DNA from: Allomuricauda sp. CAU 1633
GTDB taxonomy: Bacteria; Bacteroidota; Bacteroidia; Flavobacteriales; Flavobacteriaceae
DNA: 64,000 bases
Reading direction: 5' to 3'
NCBI RefSeq assembly: GCF_017313225.1
Contig: NZ_JAFLNE010000005.1
Location: forward strand, 124,001-188,000
Below the pieces are notes generated by a model. The model was not told the origin of the DNA. It saw only the letters and a list, made by a program, of their open reading frames with translations, and made no database searches. A program made the position numbers and the translations under genes. Positions within the stretch are counted from its first letter, which is position 1. Each line of letters opens with the position of its first letter. Below are positions 15,825-25,198 of the stretch, one piece after another.

Positions 15825-17407
15825 TGAAAATAAAAGCCAATATCCTGATCAAACTGTTTTTGAGCTTTTCGTTCATTGTCCTTTTTTCGTGCGATGGTCC
15901 ACAATATGACATATTGATATTGAACGGAACCGTTTATGATGGTTCGGGAAATGCTCCTATTGAAACCGATATTGCCATTAAAGACTCCATGATTGTGGCC
16001 ATGGGCGACTTGCATGATTCCAAAGCTGTTCGGGTTATTGAAGCGGAAGGACGGGCTGTTTCCCCGGGATTCATTGATATGCATACCCATTTAGAGCCCA
16101 TAATGGAATTGTCTTCCTGCGAAAGTCATGTTCAGCAAGGGGTAACTACTGCCTTGGGCGGACCCGACGGAAATTCGCCCTGGCCCTTGAAATCCTACAT
16201 GGATAGTCTCCAAGAAAAGGGTGTGGGGATGAACGTAGCCTATCTCATTGGCCATAATACAGTCCGAGAAAACATTATGGGGTTGGAAAATCGTGCTCCC
16301 ACCGAACAAGAGCTGCAAGCAATGCTAGCACAGATTGATTCGGCCATGCAAGATGGTGCTTATGGAATTTCAACAGGACTCAAATACCTCCCTGGAGCTT
16401 TCTCAAAAGTAGATGAGGTCATTGCTCTGTCCAAAGTAGCATCAAAATATGATGGAATTTATACATCCCACCTTAGGGAAGAAGGCCTGGGTTTGTTCGA
16501 TGCCGTTGAGGAGGCCATCCAAATTTCAGCAGAAGCCGATATTCCGGTCGTATTGACCCACCACAAAGCCATTGGTAAACCTATGTGGGGAAAAAGTGTA
16601 CGCACTTTGGCCATGGTAGACTCCGCTCGGGCAAAAGGATTGGATATTAAAATGGACCAATATCCCTATACCGCAAGCTATACTGGGATTTCTGTACTCA
16701 TCCCCAGTTGGTCCAAAGCAGGTGGTGATGAAGCCTTTGATGAAAGGGTAACCAACCCGATACTCAGGGATAGTATTAAAAATGGAATTATTTTCAACAT
16801 ACTTAATGATCGTGGTGGTTCTGATTTAGACCGAATTCAATTCGCCAAAGTGGATTGGCAACCTGAACTGGAGGGAAAAACCTTAAAATATTGGGCCGAA
16901 CAAAAAGGTTTGGAACCTACCGTTGAAAATGGTGCCGATTTGGTCATTGAGGCCCAACTGAATGGTGGTGCCTCTTGCGTATTCCATGCCATGGCAGAAG
17001 AAGATGTGACCCGTATCATGCAACATCCTCAGACTATGATTGGTTCCGACGGTCGATTGGTGGAACCCGGAATGGGTCACCCGCACCCCCGCTGGTACGG
17101 AACATTTCCAAGGGTGTTGGGGCATTATGTCCGAGAGAAAAAGGCTTTGGAACTCACGGAGGCTATTCGCAAAATGACACTATTACCGGCCCAGAGTTTA
17201 AAACTGACCGATAGAGGTATGCTCAAAGAAGGAATGCGAGCTGACATTACCATTTTTAATCCTGAAACCATACTGGACAAAGCCACTTTTGAAAAACCAC
17301 ACCAATATCCAGAAGGCGTTGATTTTGTAATTGTAAACGGTTTTTTTGCGGTGGACAATGGAGAATTTCATGATGTAAGGTCTGGAATGATAGTACGAAA
17401 AAAATAG
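15824..17407 (+). CDS. N-acyl-D-amino-acid deacylase (amidohydrolase, lipoprotein)
   Basis: MKIKANILIKLFLSFSFIVLFSC gives a lipobox with Cys23, so the enzyme is probably periplasmic. The amidohydrolase barrel shows PGFIDMHTHLEP (HxH metal site), YTSHLREEG, VVLTHHKAIGKP and IGSDGRLVEPGMGHPHPR, the pattern of the D-aminoacylase/dihydroorotase-like subgroup. It releases D-amino acids from N-acyl derivatives. The 527-residue length fits the family. Translational overlap with the D-amino-acid transaminase supports one pathway: deacylation outside, transamination inside. The M20 gene starts 11 bases after its stop. Confidence 0.9.
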   Translation: MKIKANILIKLFLSFSFIVLFSCDGPQYDILILNGTVYDGSGNAPIETDIAIKDSMIVAMGDLHDSKAVRVIEAEGRAVSPGFIDMHTHLEPIMELSSCESHVQQGVTTALGGPDGNSPWPLKSYMDSLQEKGVGMNVAYLIGHNTVRENIMGLENRAPTEQELQAMLAQIDSAMQDGAYGISTGLKYLPGAFSKVDEVIALSKVASKYDGIYTSHLREEGLGLFDAVEEAIQISAEADIPVVLTHHKAIGKPMWGKSVRTLAMVDSARAKGLDIKMDQYPYTASYTGISVLIPSWSKAGGDEAFDERVTNPILRDSIKNGIIFNILNDRGGSDLDRIQFAKVDWQPELEGKTLKYWAEQKGLEPTVENGADLVIEAQLNGGASCVFHAMAEEDVTRIMQHPQTMIGSDGRLVEPGMGHPHPRWYGTFPRVLGHYVREKKALELTEAIRKMTLLPAQSLKLTDRGMLKEGMRADITIFNPETILDKATFEKPHQYPEGVDFVIVNGFFAVDNGEFHDVRSGMIVRKK

Positions 17408-17418
17408 ACATAATAGAT

Positions 17419-18717
17419 ATGAAGCAAATTGTTACAAGCCTACTATTGGCCATTTTCCTCATGCCGGTTATCATCATGGCTCAAGGAAATCCTGAAATTG
17501 AGAAAAAGTACACCAAAGAAATCGATAAGTTGGCCAAGGCCAAAAAGGTACAAACTGCGTTTAGCCTAATCACTGAACAGGAAGAGCAAACCATAAAGGA
17601 TTTGGTGACCTTGACTGAGGTATTGGCACCACCCTTCGGAGAAGATAAAAGAGGTAAGGTCTTTGCCCAAATGTTGGTGGAGGCAGGCGTAGATAGCATT
17701 TGGACGGATAAAGTGGGGAATGTAATCGGCTTGCGAAAAGGTACTTCGGGTGAATCGGGTTACGTGGGTGTTGACGCACACATGGATGTGGTTTTTCCTG
17801 AAGGAACTGATGTAACCGTCAGAAAAGTTGGTGATACCTTAAAAGCACCTGGAATTGGGGACGATACCCGAGGACTGACCATGCTCATCAGTATGCTAAA
17901 AGCCATGAATAGGTCAGAAATCAAGACTGAAAAAGATTTACTTATTGTGGGAACGGTTGGTGAGGAAGGCCTTGGTGATCTCCGCGGTATGAAATACATG
18001 TTCAACGAATCCGGTTTGAACATCGATTCTTGGATTGCCATTGATGGCGGTAGCATTGGTCGCATTAGCAATGCTGGTTTGGGTTCAAAACGCTATAAAT
18101 TGATCGTAAATGGTAAGGGAGGCCATTCTTGGGGTGATTTTGAGTTGGCCAACCCTCATCACGCCCTTGGGAAGGTTATCGATGTTTTTTCCAAGGATGC
18201 TTGGGTCTTTACTTCGGGGGATATTTCCAAAACAAGCTTTAATGTGGGCCGAATCGGTGGTGGCACCTCGGTGAATTCTATTCCGTTTGAATCTTGGATG
18301 GAAGTAGATATGCGGGCCATTGAACCAAAAAACCTAAATGAGATTGAAGCTATTTTTAAAAAATCGGTGGAAAAAGCGATTGCCGAATACAATGCCAGCG
18401 GCATAAAAGGAGAGGTAACTTTCGAATTGGAACAAATCGGAGACCGACCCTCTGGTGAATTACCCGCTTCCCTCCCATTGATTCAAAGAGCGATGGCGGC
18501 CACGCAGTATTTCGGTGTGGAACCATCATTGGGAAGAGGTTCAACCAACATCAACATTCCTGTTTCCAAAGGAATCCCATCCGTCTGTATCGGTCGAGGT
18601 GGAAAAGGTGGCGGGGCACACTCCCTTCACGAATGGTATATGAATGATGAGACCGGGGCTGAATCCATTCAATTGGCCCTTATAATAACGTTGGCTCAAG
18701 CAGGGCTTGAAAAATAA
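17419..18717 (+). CDS. Secreted M20-family metallopeptidase
   Basis: A signal peptide (MKQIVTSLLLAIFLMPVIIMAQ) precedes an M20 metallopeptidase. Zinc-site motifs are VGVDAHMDVVF (His, Asp), GIGDDTRG (Asp), GTVGEEGLGDLRG (catalytic Glu pair) and AHSLHEWY near the C-terminus. The inserted dimerisation domain contains GKGGHSWGDFELANPHHAL. At 432 residues it is close to the peptidase T/aminoacylase-1-like branch and would cleave dipeptides or acylated amino acids in the periplasm. It is third in the D-amino-acid operon. The exact substrate is not visible. Confidence 0.88.
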   Translation: MKQIVTSLLLAIFLMPVIIMAQGNPEIEKKYTKEIDKLAKAKKVQTAFSLITEQEEQTIKDLVTLTEVLAPPFGEDKRGKVFAQMLVEAGVDSIWTDKVGNVIGLRKGTSGESGYVGVDAHMDVVFPEGTDVTVRKVGDTLKAPGIGDDTRGLTMLISMLKAMNRSEIKTEKDLLIVGTVGEEGLGDLRGMKYMFNESGLNIDSWIAIDGGSIGRISNAGLGSKRYKLIVNGKGGHSWGDFELANPHHALGKVIDVFSKDAWVFTSGDISKTSFNVGRIGGGTSVNSIPFESWMEVDMRAIEPKNLNEIEAIFKKSVEKAIAEYNASGIKGEVTFELEQIGDRPSGELPASLPLIQRAMAATQYFGVEPSLGRGSTNINIPVSKGIPSVCIGRGGKGGGAHSLHEWYMNDETGAESIQLALIITLAQAGLEK

Positions 18718-18721
18718 AACC

Positions 18722-20359
18722 ATGACACGGATTTTTGCCAAACTACTCTTCTGCACTGCATTTTTATGGGTGGGACTGGTTTCGGCCCAGCTCGAGAACA
18801 AAATTGCCCAGATTGATAGTTTGTTCTTGGATTGGAACCAACCCAATCATCCTGGGGGTGCCGTAGCCATAATGCAGGGGGATAAAATCCTATTTTCCAA
18901 AGCTTACGGATTGGCAAGTATGGAGTATTTAGTACCCAATACCACTGGAACCCGGTTCAATGTGGCCTCCGTCTCCAAGCAATTTAGTGCTCTGGGAATT
19001 GTATTACTTCATCTTCAGGGAAAACTCTCTGTGGATGATACCATAGATACCTATATGGATGGGCTACCCAATTTTGGCCAAAAAATCACTATTCGGCAGA
19101 TGCTGCACCATACTAGTGGACTGCGTAGTCTTCATGCCTTGTTTGGTTTGGCAGGATGGCGGGACGATGATGTGCGTACCAACGCTGATTTGGACAGAAT
19201 CATTGCCCAACAAAACGAACTCAATTTTGAACCCGGCTCCGAATACATGTATTGCAATACAGGATATATGTTTTTGGTCAATATTATTGAAAAAGTGACT
19301 GGGAAATCTTTTGTGGAGTATATGAAAGATGAGGTTTTTGAGCCGCTTGGTATGTACGACTCCTATGCAGAACCGGATTATAACCGGATTATGCCCAACA
19401 ATGCTACATCATATAATGCTGCCAATGACAGTTTTGTTAGAGCTGTAGAGTATTGGGCTTATATAGGTTCAGGCAATGTCCACACGACTATCGCTGATCT
19501 TTCCAAGTATCTAAAGAATTATTACCAACCCACTCCAGGATGGGAAAAGGCTTTTAAAATGATGCAGACCGTGGATACGCTTAACGATGGAAGTGCCAAC
19601 CCATATGCTTTTGGGGTCATTGTGGATGACCTTCATGGAGTAAAGCGAATCAGCCATGGAGGTTCCATTGGTGGATTTCGTTCCCATGTTTCCGTTTTTC
19701 CCGAAGAAAAAACCAGTATTGTGGTGCTCACCAATTTTTCTTCCTCATATCCGGCACCAAAGTCAACAGCTGCTGCAAGAATCCTTTTTGATAAGACGAA
19801 TGGCTCCAAAAATTTGAAAACAATCAAAGTTCCAGAACAAAAACTGCAATCGTATGTGGGACTATATTGGGATGATGTGACCTATCAGGAACGGGAAATT
19901 TTAAGTGATGGAGATAAACTTTTTCTTGGCAATGGAAATTCCGAAACCACATATGTTCCCATTGAAAAGGAAAAATTTGTCGCTTTGGATGCTGAAGATG
20001 AATCCCATATTGAATTTAAGGATGGTACGATGTTATTTCACCCAGAGGGTGCAAAACCCTTGGTTTTTGAAAAACTCCTCAAGGAAAAACTGACTCCTCA
20101 ACTCGCCGAGGAATATATCGGAACGTATTTCAGTCCCGAAATAGAAACGGCTTATACCATCCATTATCAAAACGATTCGCTTTATGCCCATCACATCCGG
20201 CATGGGAAATTATCGCTTCAGCAGAAAAGAAAAGACCTTTTGGAAGGGTCCTATCCTTTGAACTTCCTAAAGTTCAAACGTAACGCTGAGGGGGAAATCG
20301 AGGGGGTATTCATATCAAACGGCAGGGTAAGAAACCTTTGGTTCAAAAAAACAGACTAA
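18722..20359 (+). CDS. Secreted serine hydrolase, S12/beta-lactamase class C family (1)
   Basis: ATG 18722 opens a signal peptide (MTRIFAKLLFCTAFLWVGLVSAQ); a start at 18707 would overlap the M20 gene. The S12 fold shows SVSK (Ser83, Lys86), YCN in YMYCNTGYMFL, and HGGSIGG as third motif. The C-terminal 200 residues form a lipocalin-like (DUF3471-type) extension, as in D-aminopeptidase-like proteins. About 545 residues, periplasmic. S12 members include D-Ala-D-Ala carboxypeptidases, D-aminopeptidases and esterases; the operon context favours a D-residue peptidase, but this is inferred. Confidence 0.85.
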   Translation: MTRIFAKLLFCTAFLWVGLVSAQLENKIAQIDSLFLDWNQPNHPGGAVAIMQGDKILFSKAYGLASMEYLVPNTTGTRFNVASVSKQFSALGIVLLHLQGKLSVDDTIDTYMDGLPNFGQKITIRQMLHHTSGLRSLHALFGLAGWRDDDVRTNADLDRIIAQQNELNFEPGSEYMYCNTGYMFLVNIIEKVTGKSFVEYMKDEVFEPLGMYDSYAEPDYNRIMPNNATSYNAANDSFVRAVEYWAYIGSGNVHTTIADLSKYLKNYYQPTPGWEKAFKMMQTVDTLNDGSANPYAFGVIVDDLHGVKRISHGGSIGGFRSHVSVFPEEKTSIVVLTNFSSSYPAPKSTAAARILFDKTNGSKNLKTIKVPEQKLQSYVGLYWDDVTYQEREILSDGDKLFLGNGNSETTYVPIEKEKFVALDAEDESHIEFKDGTMLFHPEGAKPLVFEKLLKEKLTPQLAEEYIGTYFSPEIETAYTIHYQNDSLYAHHIRHGKLSLQQKRKDLLEGSYPLNFLKFKRNAEGEIEGVFISNGRVRNLWFKKTD

Positions 20360-20360
20360 T

Positions 20361-21443
20361 ATGAAATCAATTCCTCAACATTTATCCATATTTCTTTCGC
20401 TATTATTTTTTCTTTGCTTTAGTGGAGCAAAAGCACAGGTCTTTCCAGACCGGGTGTGGCAACATGCTTCCGAAAATGAGGCCAAAGGATGGAATAACCC
20501 CAAAATGGAAGCTTTCCATGAGTATTTGGTGGACAGTACAAAAATTACGGGGCTGATGATCGTCCATAAGGGTAAGGTAGTATTTGATTATGGTGACCTT
20601 GAGGAACTCAGTTATATTGCTTCCATCCGAAAAAGTGTGCTTTCCATGCTTTACGGTCAATATGTTGAGGATGGCACCATTCGACTCAACAAAACCATTC
20701 AAGAATTGGGTATAGATGATGTGGAAGGAATTCTTCCTATTGAGCAGTCGGCCACCATTCAAGATATTATTTCTGCGAGGTCGGGAGTGTACCACCCAGA
20801 AGGGTATGCTGGGGGAATGCAGGAATACGCCCCGGAACGTGGTTCGGTAAAACCGGGAAGCCATTGGTTGTACAGCAACTGGGATTTTAATGTAGCAGGG
20901 TACGTTTTTGAGCAAGAAACTGGGAAAAATATCTATGACGAGGTGGAACGACAATTGGCCAATCCCCTACACATGCAGGATTGGGACCGTTCCATTCAAC
21001 ATAAACAAGGCAACACCTCAATCTCAAAATATTTGGCGTATCCCATGTGGTTTTCAACGCGTGATATGGCTCGTCTAGGGCTTCTCATGTTGAACAAAGG
21101 AAAATGGAAAGACACCCAAGTAATTAGCGAATCTTGGGTGGATGAAATGCTGAAACAACGTACATCCCATGAAGAACTTAACAAAAATGTCCCTGTTTTT
21201 CGTGGTACAGGGGTCAATTATGGCTATGGGTATATGTGGTGGTTGTGGCAAAATGTGAGCGACCCTCGTTTTGAAGGTGCCTACTCAGCCAAGGGAGCCA
21301 TGGGACAAAATATCACAGTGTATCCCGCCATTGAAACGGTATTGGTATTTAAGACCAAAGCGGCTTATGAGCGTGTAAATTCTTCAGCTGTCCGCATAAA
21401 AGTGGCCCAAAAGGCTGCAAAAATCTTCACTATGGAAGACTAA
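20361..21443 (+). CDS. Secreted serine hydrolase, S12/beta-lactamase class C family (2)
   Basis: A signal peptide ends near residue 26 (SGAKAQ). Motifs are SIRK (Ser88, Lys91), YSN in WLYSNWDFNVAGYV, and AKGAMGQ in place of a canonical KTG or HxG motif, similar to the GxGGQ form of esterase-like S12 members. It is 360 residues and lacks the C-terminal lipocalin-like part of the previous gene, so the two are not simple duplicates. It starts 1 base after the previous stop and ends the operon. A D-aminopeptidase or esterase role is inferred. Confidence 0.82.
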   Translation: MKSIPQHLSIFLSLLFFLCFSGAKAQVFPDRVWQHASENEAKGWNNPKMEAFHEYLVDSTKITGLMIVHKGKVVFDYGDLEELSYIASIRKSVLSMLYGQYVEDGTIRLNKTIQELGIDDVEGILPIEQSATIQDIISARSGVYHPEGYAGGMQEYAPERGSVKPGSHWLYSNWDFNVAGYVFEQETGKNIYDEVERQLANPLHMQDWDRSIQHKQGNTSISKYLAYPMWFSTRDMARLGLLMLNKGKWKDTQVISESWVDEMLKQRTSHEELNKNVPVFRGTGVNYGYGYMWWLWQNVSDPRFEGAYSAKGAMGQNITVYPAIETVLVFKTKAAYERVNSSAVRIKVAQKAAKIFTMED

Positions 21444-21484
21444 CCGCCTTTTGGGCCATTCTAACTTTCAGCGCTATTTTGTTT

Positions 21485-23296
21485 CTAGGTAATGGTAGCT
21501 TTGATTTGCCTCCATTTCAAAATCAAGACCGTACCGGAAATCAAGGCAACAACGGTTAATATTGTTGCACCTGTCCATCTTCCATAGATCCAGTAACCCG
21601 TGGCGAACAAAAGGCTATAAATTAAAACCGTACCAAACAACATGGCTTGAATGCCATTGGGCACACTCCATTTTTCACCATTATCCAGTTCGTTGCCCTC
21701 TGCCCTAGCCTGTTGTACAATCTTTTTCCAACCGGGACCTCCTGGATTTATTTTTTTGTAAAAACTGTTCAATACTTCTGTGCTTTCTGGGGAAGTGCTG
21801 TAGGTTGCAGTCAACCAAGCTGCCGTGGTAATCAAGACCACGGTTGGATACTCCATCCAATCGGGTAAAAGTCCCGTTTCCGGAGCGAACAAATAGTCTC
21901 CCAATGGAGTCAGTTTGAATAGCAAGGATAATATTCCGGAAACAAACATGGCGGTAATCTCGCTCCATGCGTTGATGCGCCACCAAAACCATCTCAAGAT
22001 AAAAATCAATCCGGTGCCCGCTCCAAATACCAATAATACTTCAAAAAGTTGAAGGGCATTTTGCAGTAATAGCGCCAAAAGTGCACTCAACACCATTAAA
22101 CCAACCGTAGAAAGTCGCCCTACAGCTACCAATCGCTTTTCGGACGCTTCTGGGTTGATACGTTGTTTATAAAAGTCATACACAATATAGGAAGAACCCC
22201 AATTGAGCTGTGTGGATATGGTGGACATGTAAGCAGCCACCAAAGAAGCCAACACCAATCCCAATAATCCAGATGGGAGTTTGGTCAACATGGCGGAATA
22301 GGCTAAATCATGTCCCAATTTATCATCGGCTACAATAGGAAAGGCTTGTTGTAGACTCTCCAAATCGGGAAATACGACCAAAGAGGCCAGTGCGACCAAA
22401 ATCCAAGGCCAAGGGCGCATGGCATAGTGCATAATGTTGAAGAAAAAAGTAGCTCCAATAGCGTGTTTTTCATTTTTTGCAGATAACATTCGTTGGGCAA
22501 TATAGCCCCCACCGCCCGGCTCTGACCCGGGATACCAAGAACTCCACCATTGTACAGCCAAAGGAATAATCAACAAGGTAATCAAGGTGTGGGTATTGCT
22601 CGTATCCGGTAAAATGTCCAGCTTATCTTTTACATTTTCATTGGACAACAAGGCTTCCAAACCTCCAACTTCCGGAATATTGACCAAATAATAGGCTGCA
22701 CCGATAGCACCGCCCATGGCTACAAAAAATAAGAGAAAATCAGTATAAACGACTCCTTTAAATCCTCCAACGGCACTGAATATTACCGTAATGAGGCCGG
22801 CGCTCACAACCGTTTGCCAAGGCTCCAGCCCCAGCATGATGCCACCAATCTTAATTGCTGCCAAGGTTACTGCGGACATGGTAATGACATTGAAAATTAC
22901 ACCAAGATAAATGGCCCTGAACCCTCTTAAAAAACGGGCGGGTTTGCCACCATATCGCAATTCATAAAATTCCAGGTCTGTATTTACGTTGGATTTCCGC
23001 CATAGCCGTGCATAAATAAAAACAGTAAGAAGTCCTGTCAACAAAAAGGCCCACCAAACCCAGTTTCCGGAAACCCCATTGGTTCGAACAATATCGGTCA
23101 CCAAATTGGGTGTATCGGTAGAAAATGTAGTGGCCACCATGGATATCCCGAGCAACCACCATGGCATGGATTTCCCGGAGAGAAAAAACTCGGAACTGTT
23201 CTTTCCCGAACTTTTAGACACATAGATTCCAATGCCCAGAGTTATGGCAAAAAATCCGAAGATGATGAGTACATCCAAAGTATTCAGTGATATCAT
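21485..23296 (-). CDS. Sodium:solute symporter (SSS family, SGLT-like)
   Basis: The 603-residue inner-membrane protein has the SSS core of about 13-14 helices. Recognisable stretches are FFLSGKSMPWWLLGISMVAT, TFSTDTPNLVTD, FSAVGGFKGVVYTDF and AAYMSTISTQLNWGSSYIVYDFYK, the family signature. It couples Na+ entry to uptake of a sugar or other small solute. It lies convergent to the D-amino-acid operon and is separated from susD by a strong terminator, so it is probably its own unit. Either neighbouring locus could supply its substrate. Confidence 0.9.
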   Translation of the reverse strand: MISLNTLDVLIIFGFFAITLGIGIYVSKSSGKNSSEFFLSGKSMPWWLLGISMVATTFSTDTPNLVTDIVRTNGVSGNWVWWAFLLTGLLTVFIYARLWRKSNVNTDLEFYELRYGGKPARFLRGFRAIYLGVIFNVITMSAVTLAAIKIGGIMLGLEPWQTVVSAGLITVIFSAVGGFKGVVYTDFLLFFVAMGGAIGAAYYLVNIPEVGGLEALLSNENVKDKLDILPDTSNTHTLITLLIIPLAVQWWSSWYPGSEPGGGGYIAQRMLSAKNEKHAIGATFFFNIMHYAMRPWPWILVALASLVVFPDLESLQQAFPIVADDKLGHDLAYSAMLTKLPSGLLGLVLASLVAAYMSTISTQLNWGSSYIVYDFYKQRINPEASEKRLVAVGRLSTVGLMVLSALLALLLQNALQLFEVLLVFGAGTGLIFILRWFWWRINAWSEITAMFVSGILSLLFKLTPLGDYLFAPETGLLPDWMEYPTVVLITTAAWLTATYSTSPESTEVLNSFYKKINPGGPGWKKIVQQARAEGNELDNGEKWSVPNGIQAMLFGTVLIYSLLFATGYWIYGRWTGATILTVVALISGTVLILKWRQIKATIT

Positions 23297-23397
23297 AATA
23301 TCTAGTATTAAAATCGGATTACAATTAGAAAAGTAAAGTACAACAAAAATGACATATCAAAATAGAACGATAGCCAACCTGTGTACCTGTTAAAAAA

Positions 23398-23424
23398 GTA
23401 AAGGAAGAGCAGCTCTTCCTTTAC
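23398..23424 (-). terminator. Intrinsic terminator after susD
   Basis: GTAAAGGAAGAG and CTCTTCCTTTAC form a perfect 12-base stem around a 3-base loop. On the minus strand it is followed by a run of six T (23392-23397), 74 bases after the susD stop. Confidence 0.85.
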
Positions 23425-23497
23425 CTTACTTAACTCAAAATTAAACTAACTCAAATTATGAAGTAATCGCATGGATTGTTTTCATAAGATCTCCGGC

Positions 23498-25186
23498 TTA
23501 TTGTGCAAACCAAAGCGTAGTTCCTTGCATATCTGGTCCTTGTGCAGGTGCAACTGCAGAAAAGTTGGGGTTGTCCTGAGCTCCAGACCCGTAACGTAAA
23601 CGTTGTGGGTAAGCTCCGTTCAAGGTACCTAAAGCAAAGATGGTCTGGTCTGACACCCCTGCAGCTAATTCTGCTGGGTAGCCTGTGTCACGTACCACAG
23701 CCCAAGCTTCAAATCCATCTGTGTAGCTCATCAACCATCTTTGATGTGCTATCTTTTCCAATTTTTCATCCAAGGTTCCTACACTGATATCAGCAGCTGC
23801 CTCAGTAGCAATATATGTATCGGCATCGCCATCTGGTACATCCCAAAGTCTCATAGCTTCCTTAATACCCAAGGCAAACAACTCTTGTGGATCACCAGTC
23901 GCACCCTCCAATCCTCTTAACACAGCTTCAGCTTGTAAAAAATACGCTTCGGCACTGGTTAAAATGATTTCTGGATATGCATCAACCTGAGCTCCTTTCG
24001 CTTGAATTACCTGCTCACTTGGCGTGCTGAAAAGTTCATAACGCACATATGGGTACGTATCTCCATTAATTCTGGATGGTTGTCCCACATATTGCCCTGC
24101 TGGCATTTCAATTGTGGTTTCACCACCTGCAGTTGTGAGCGTGTACTCTGCCCCTGCTCCATCAAGAGCGGCTACAATAAAGTCCAGTCTTTCTTGATAG
24201 TTTGGGTCAGGGGTATCTGGGTTATTTGAAAAAGTGAAAACCCCTCCTTTGGCTGGTTGCACATAAGCACCCAATCTAGGATCGTTGTTATCCTGCAACA
24301 TATTTACCAAAGCACTACTCACGGTCCAATCTGAACCTGTTCCAAAGTTATACCAAACGTCTCCATAGGCAGCGGCTGCCCACTGGCTGATTACAAAATC
24401 CTTGTTCATAACTACGCTCCCTGTGGTATCATCCAAAAGTGGAGCGCCAAGGGCTTGGCTAATTGCAGATGCTGCAAAATCATCTCCGGGTGCCCCCAAA
24501 GCTCTCATTCCAATACGTAGTTTAAGGGTATTGGCCAAACGCTTCCATTTTTGCAAATCGCCTCCGCAATACACATCATTCTCAGCTGCATCATTTACAC
24601 CTACACCTGTGCGTTCAGCTGATCCAATAATGGTCATAGCTTCATCCAACTCGGCAATCACACCTTTATACACTGTTTGTTGGGTGTCATAACTTGGGGT
24701 TAAAATACCCTCAACACCAGCTTCGGTATAAGGTACCATACCAAAAGTCTCCGTATACATCTGATAATACAGACCCTTTATAATAAGTGCCATGGCATAC
24801 ATGTACTCATTCTCAAGTTCTCCACCTTCTTTTACAAAATCTGTGAATCCCTTGATATTTCCCAAGTATCCGGCAAGCCAGCCGTAGGCTGCATCTGTAT
24901 ATCCAGCATTATAGGTATAGCCCAAATCATCAGCCCACCAGCAACCGCTAAATCCAAAGGTAAAATGCCCGGCAAATCTATCGGCATGGATCAAATGTGC
25001 CCTCCAATATGGAAAACGATCTGGAGAGTACAATTTGTACTGGGTATCCGTCAAAAAGAACTTGGCGCTCACCTCAGAGGCGAGGAATCCATTTTGATCG
25101 GTATTGATCTCATCAAAGTTTTTTGTACATGAAAGTATCGTGACCATACAGAGAAGGCCAAATACTAAAAATTTCATTTTTTTCAT
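23498..25186 (-). CDS. SusD/RagB-family outer-membrane lipoprotein
   Basis: MKKMKFLVFGLLCMVTILSC gives a lipobox (Cys20) followed by TKNFDEINTDQNGFLAS, typical of SusD-like_2 proteins. The 562-residue sequence has TPR-like helices, YAMALIIKGLYYQMYTETFG and ILTSAEAYFLQAEAVLRG, standard SusD landmarks. It sits on the cell surface as the lid of the SusC transporter encoded 12 bases upstream. This subfamily often handles peptides or mixed substrates as well as glycans, so the cargo is not determined. Ends at a strong terminator. Confidence 0.95.
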   Translation of the reverse strand: MKKMKFLVFGLLCMVTILSCTKNFDEINTDQNGFLASEVSAKFFLTDTQYKLYSPDRFPYWRAHLIHADRFAGHFTFGFSGCWWADDLGYTYNAGYTDAAYGWLAGYLGNIKGFTDFVKEGGELENEYMYAMALIIKGLYYQMYTETFGMVPYTEAGVEGILTPSYDTQQTVYKGVIAELDEAMTIIGSAERTGVGVNDAAENDVYCGGDLQKWKRLANTLKLRIGMRALGAPGDDFAASAISQALGAPLLDDTTGSVVMNKDFVISQWAAAAYGDVWYNFGTGSDWTVSSALVNMLQDNNDPRLGAYVQPAKGGVFTFSNNPDTPDPNYQERLDFIVAALDGAGAEYTLTTAGGETTIEMPAGQYVGQPSRINGDTYPYVRYELFSTPSEQVIQAKGAQVDAYPEIILTSAEAYFLQAEAVLRGLEGATGDPQELFALGIKEAMRLWDVPDGDADTYIATEAAADISVGTLDEKLEKIAHQRWLMSYTDGFEAWAVVRDTGYPAELAAGVSDQTIFALGTLNGAYPQRLRYGSGAQDNPNFSAVAPAQGPDMQGTTLWFAQ

Positions 25187-25198
25187 CGTAGCAAGTTT

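Noticed and set aside
20403..20954. A 183-residue minus-strand open frame
   Set aside because: It overlaps fully with the second S12 gene on the other strand and has no domain-like pattern.
20361..21443. Loss of the third active-site motif (AKGAMGQ) in the second S12 protein as evidence of inactivity
   Set aside because: The equivalent motif varies widely in esterase-like S12 proteins (GxGGQ forms), so it is not diagnostic.
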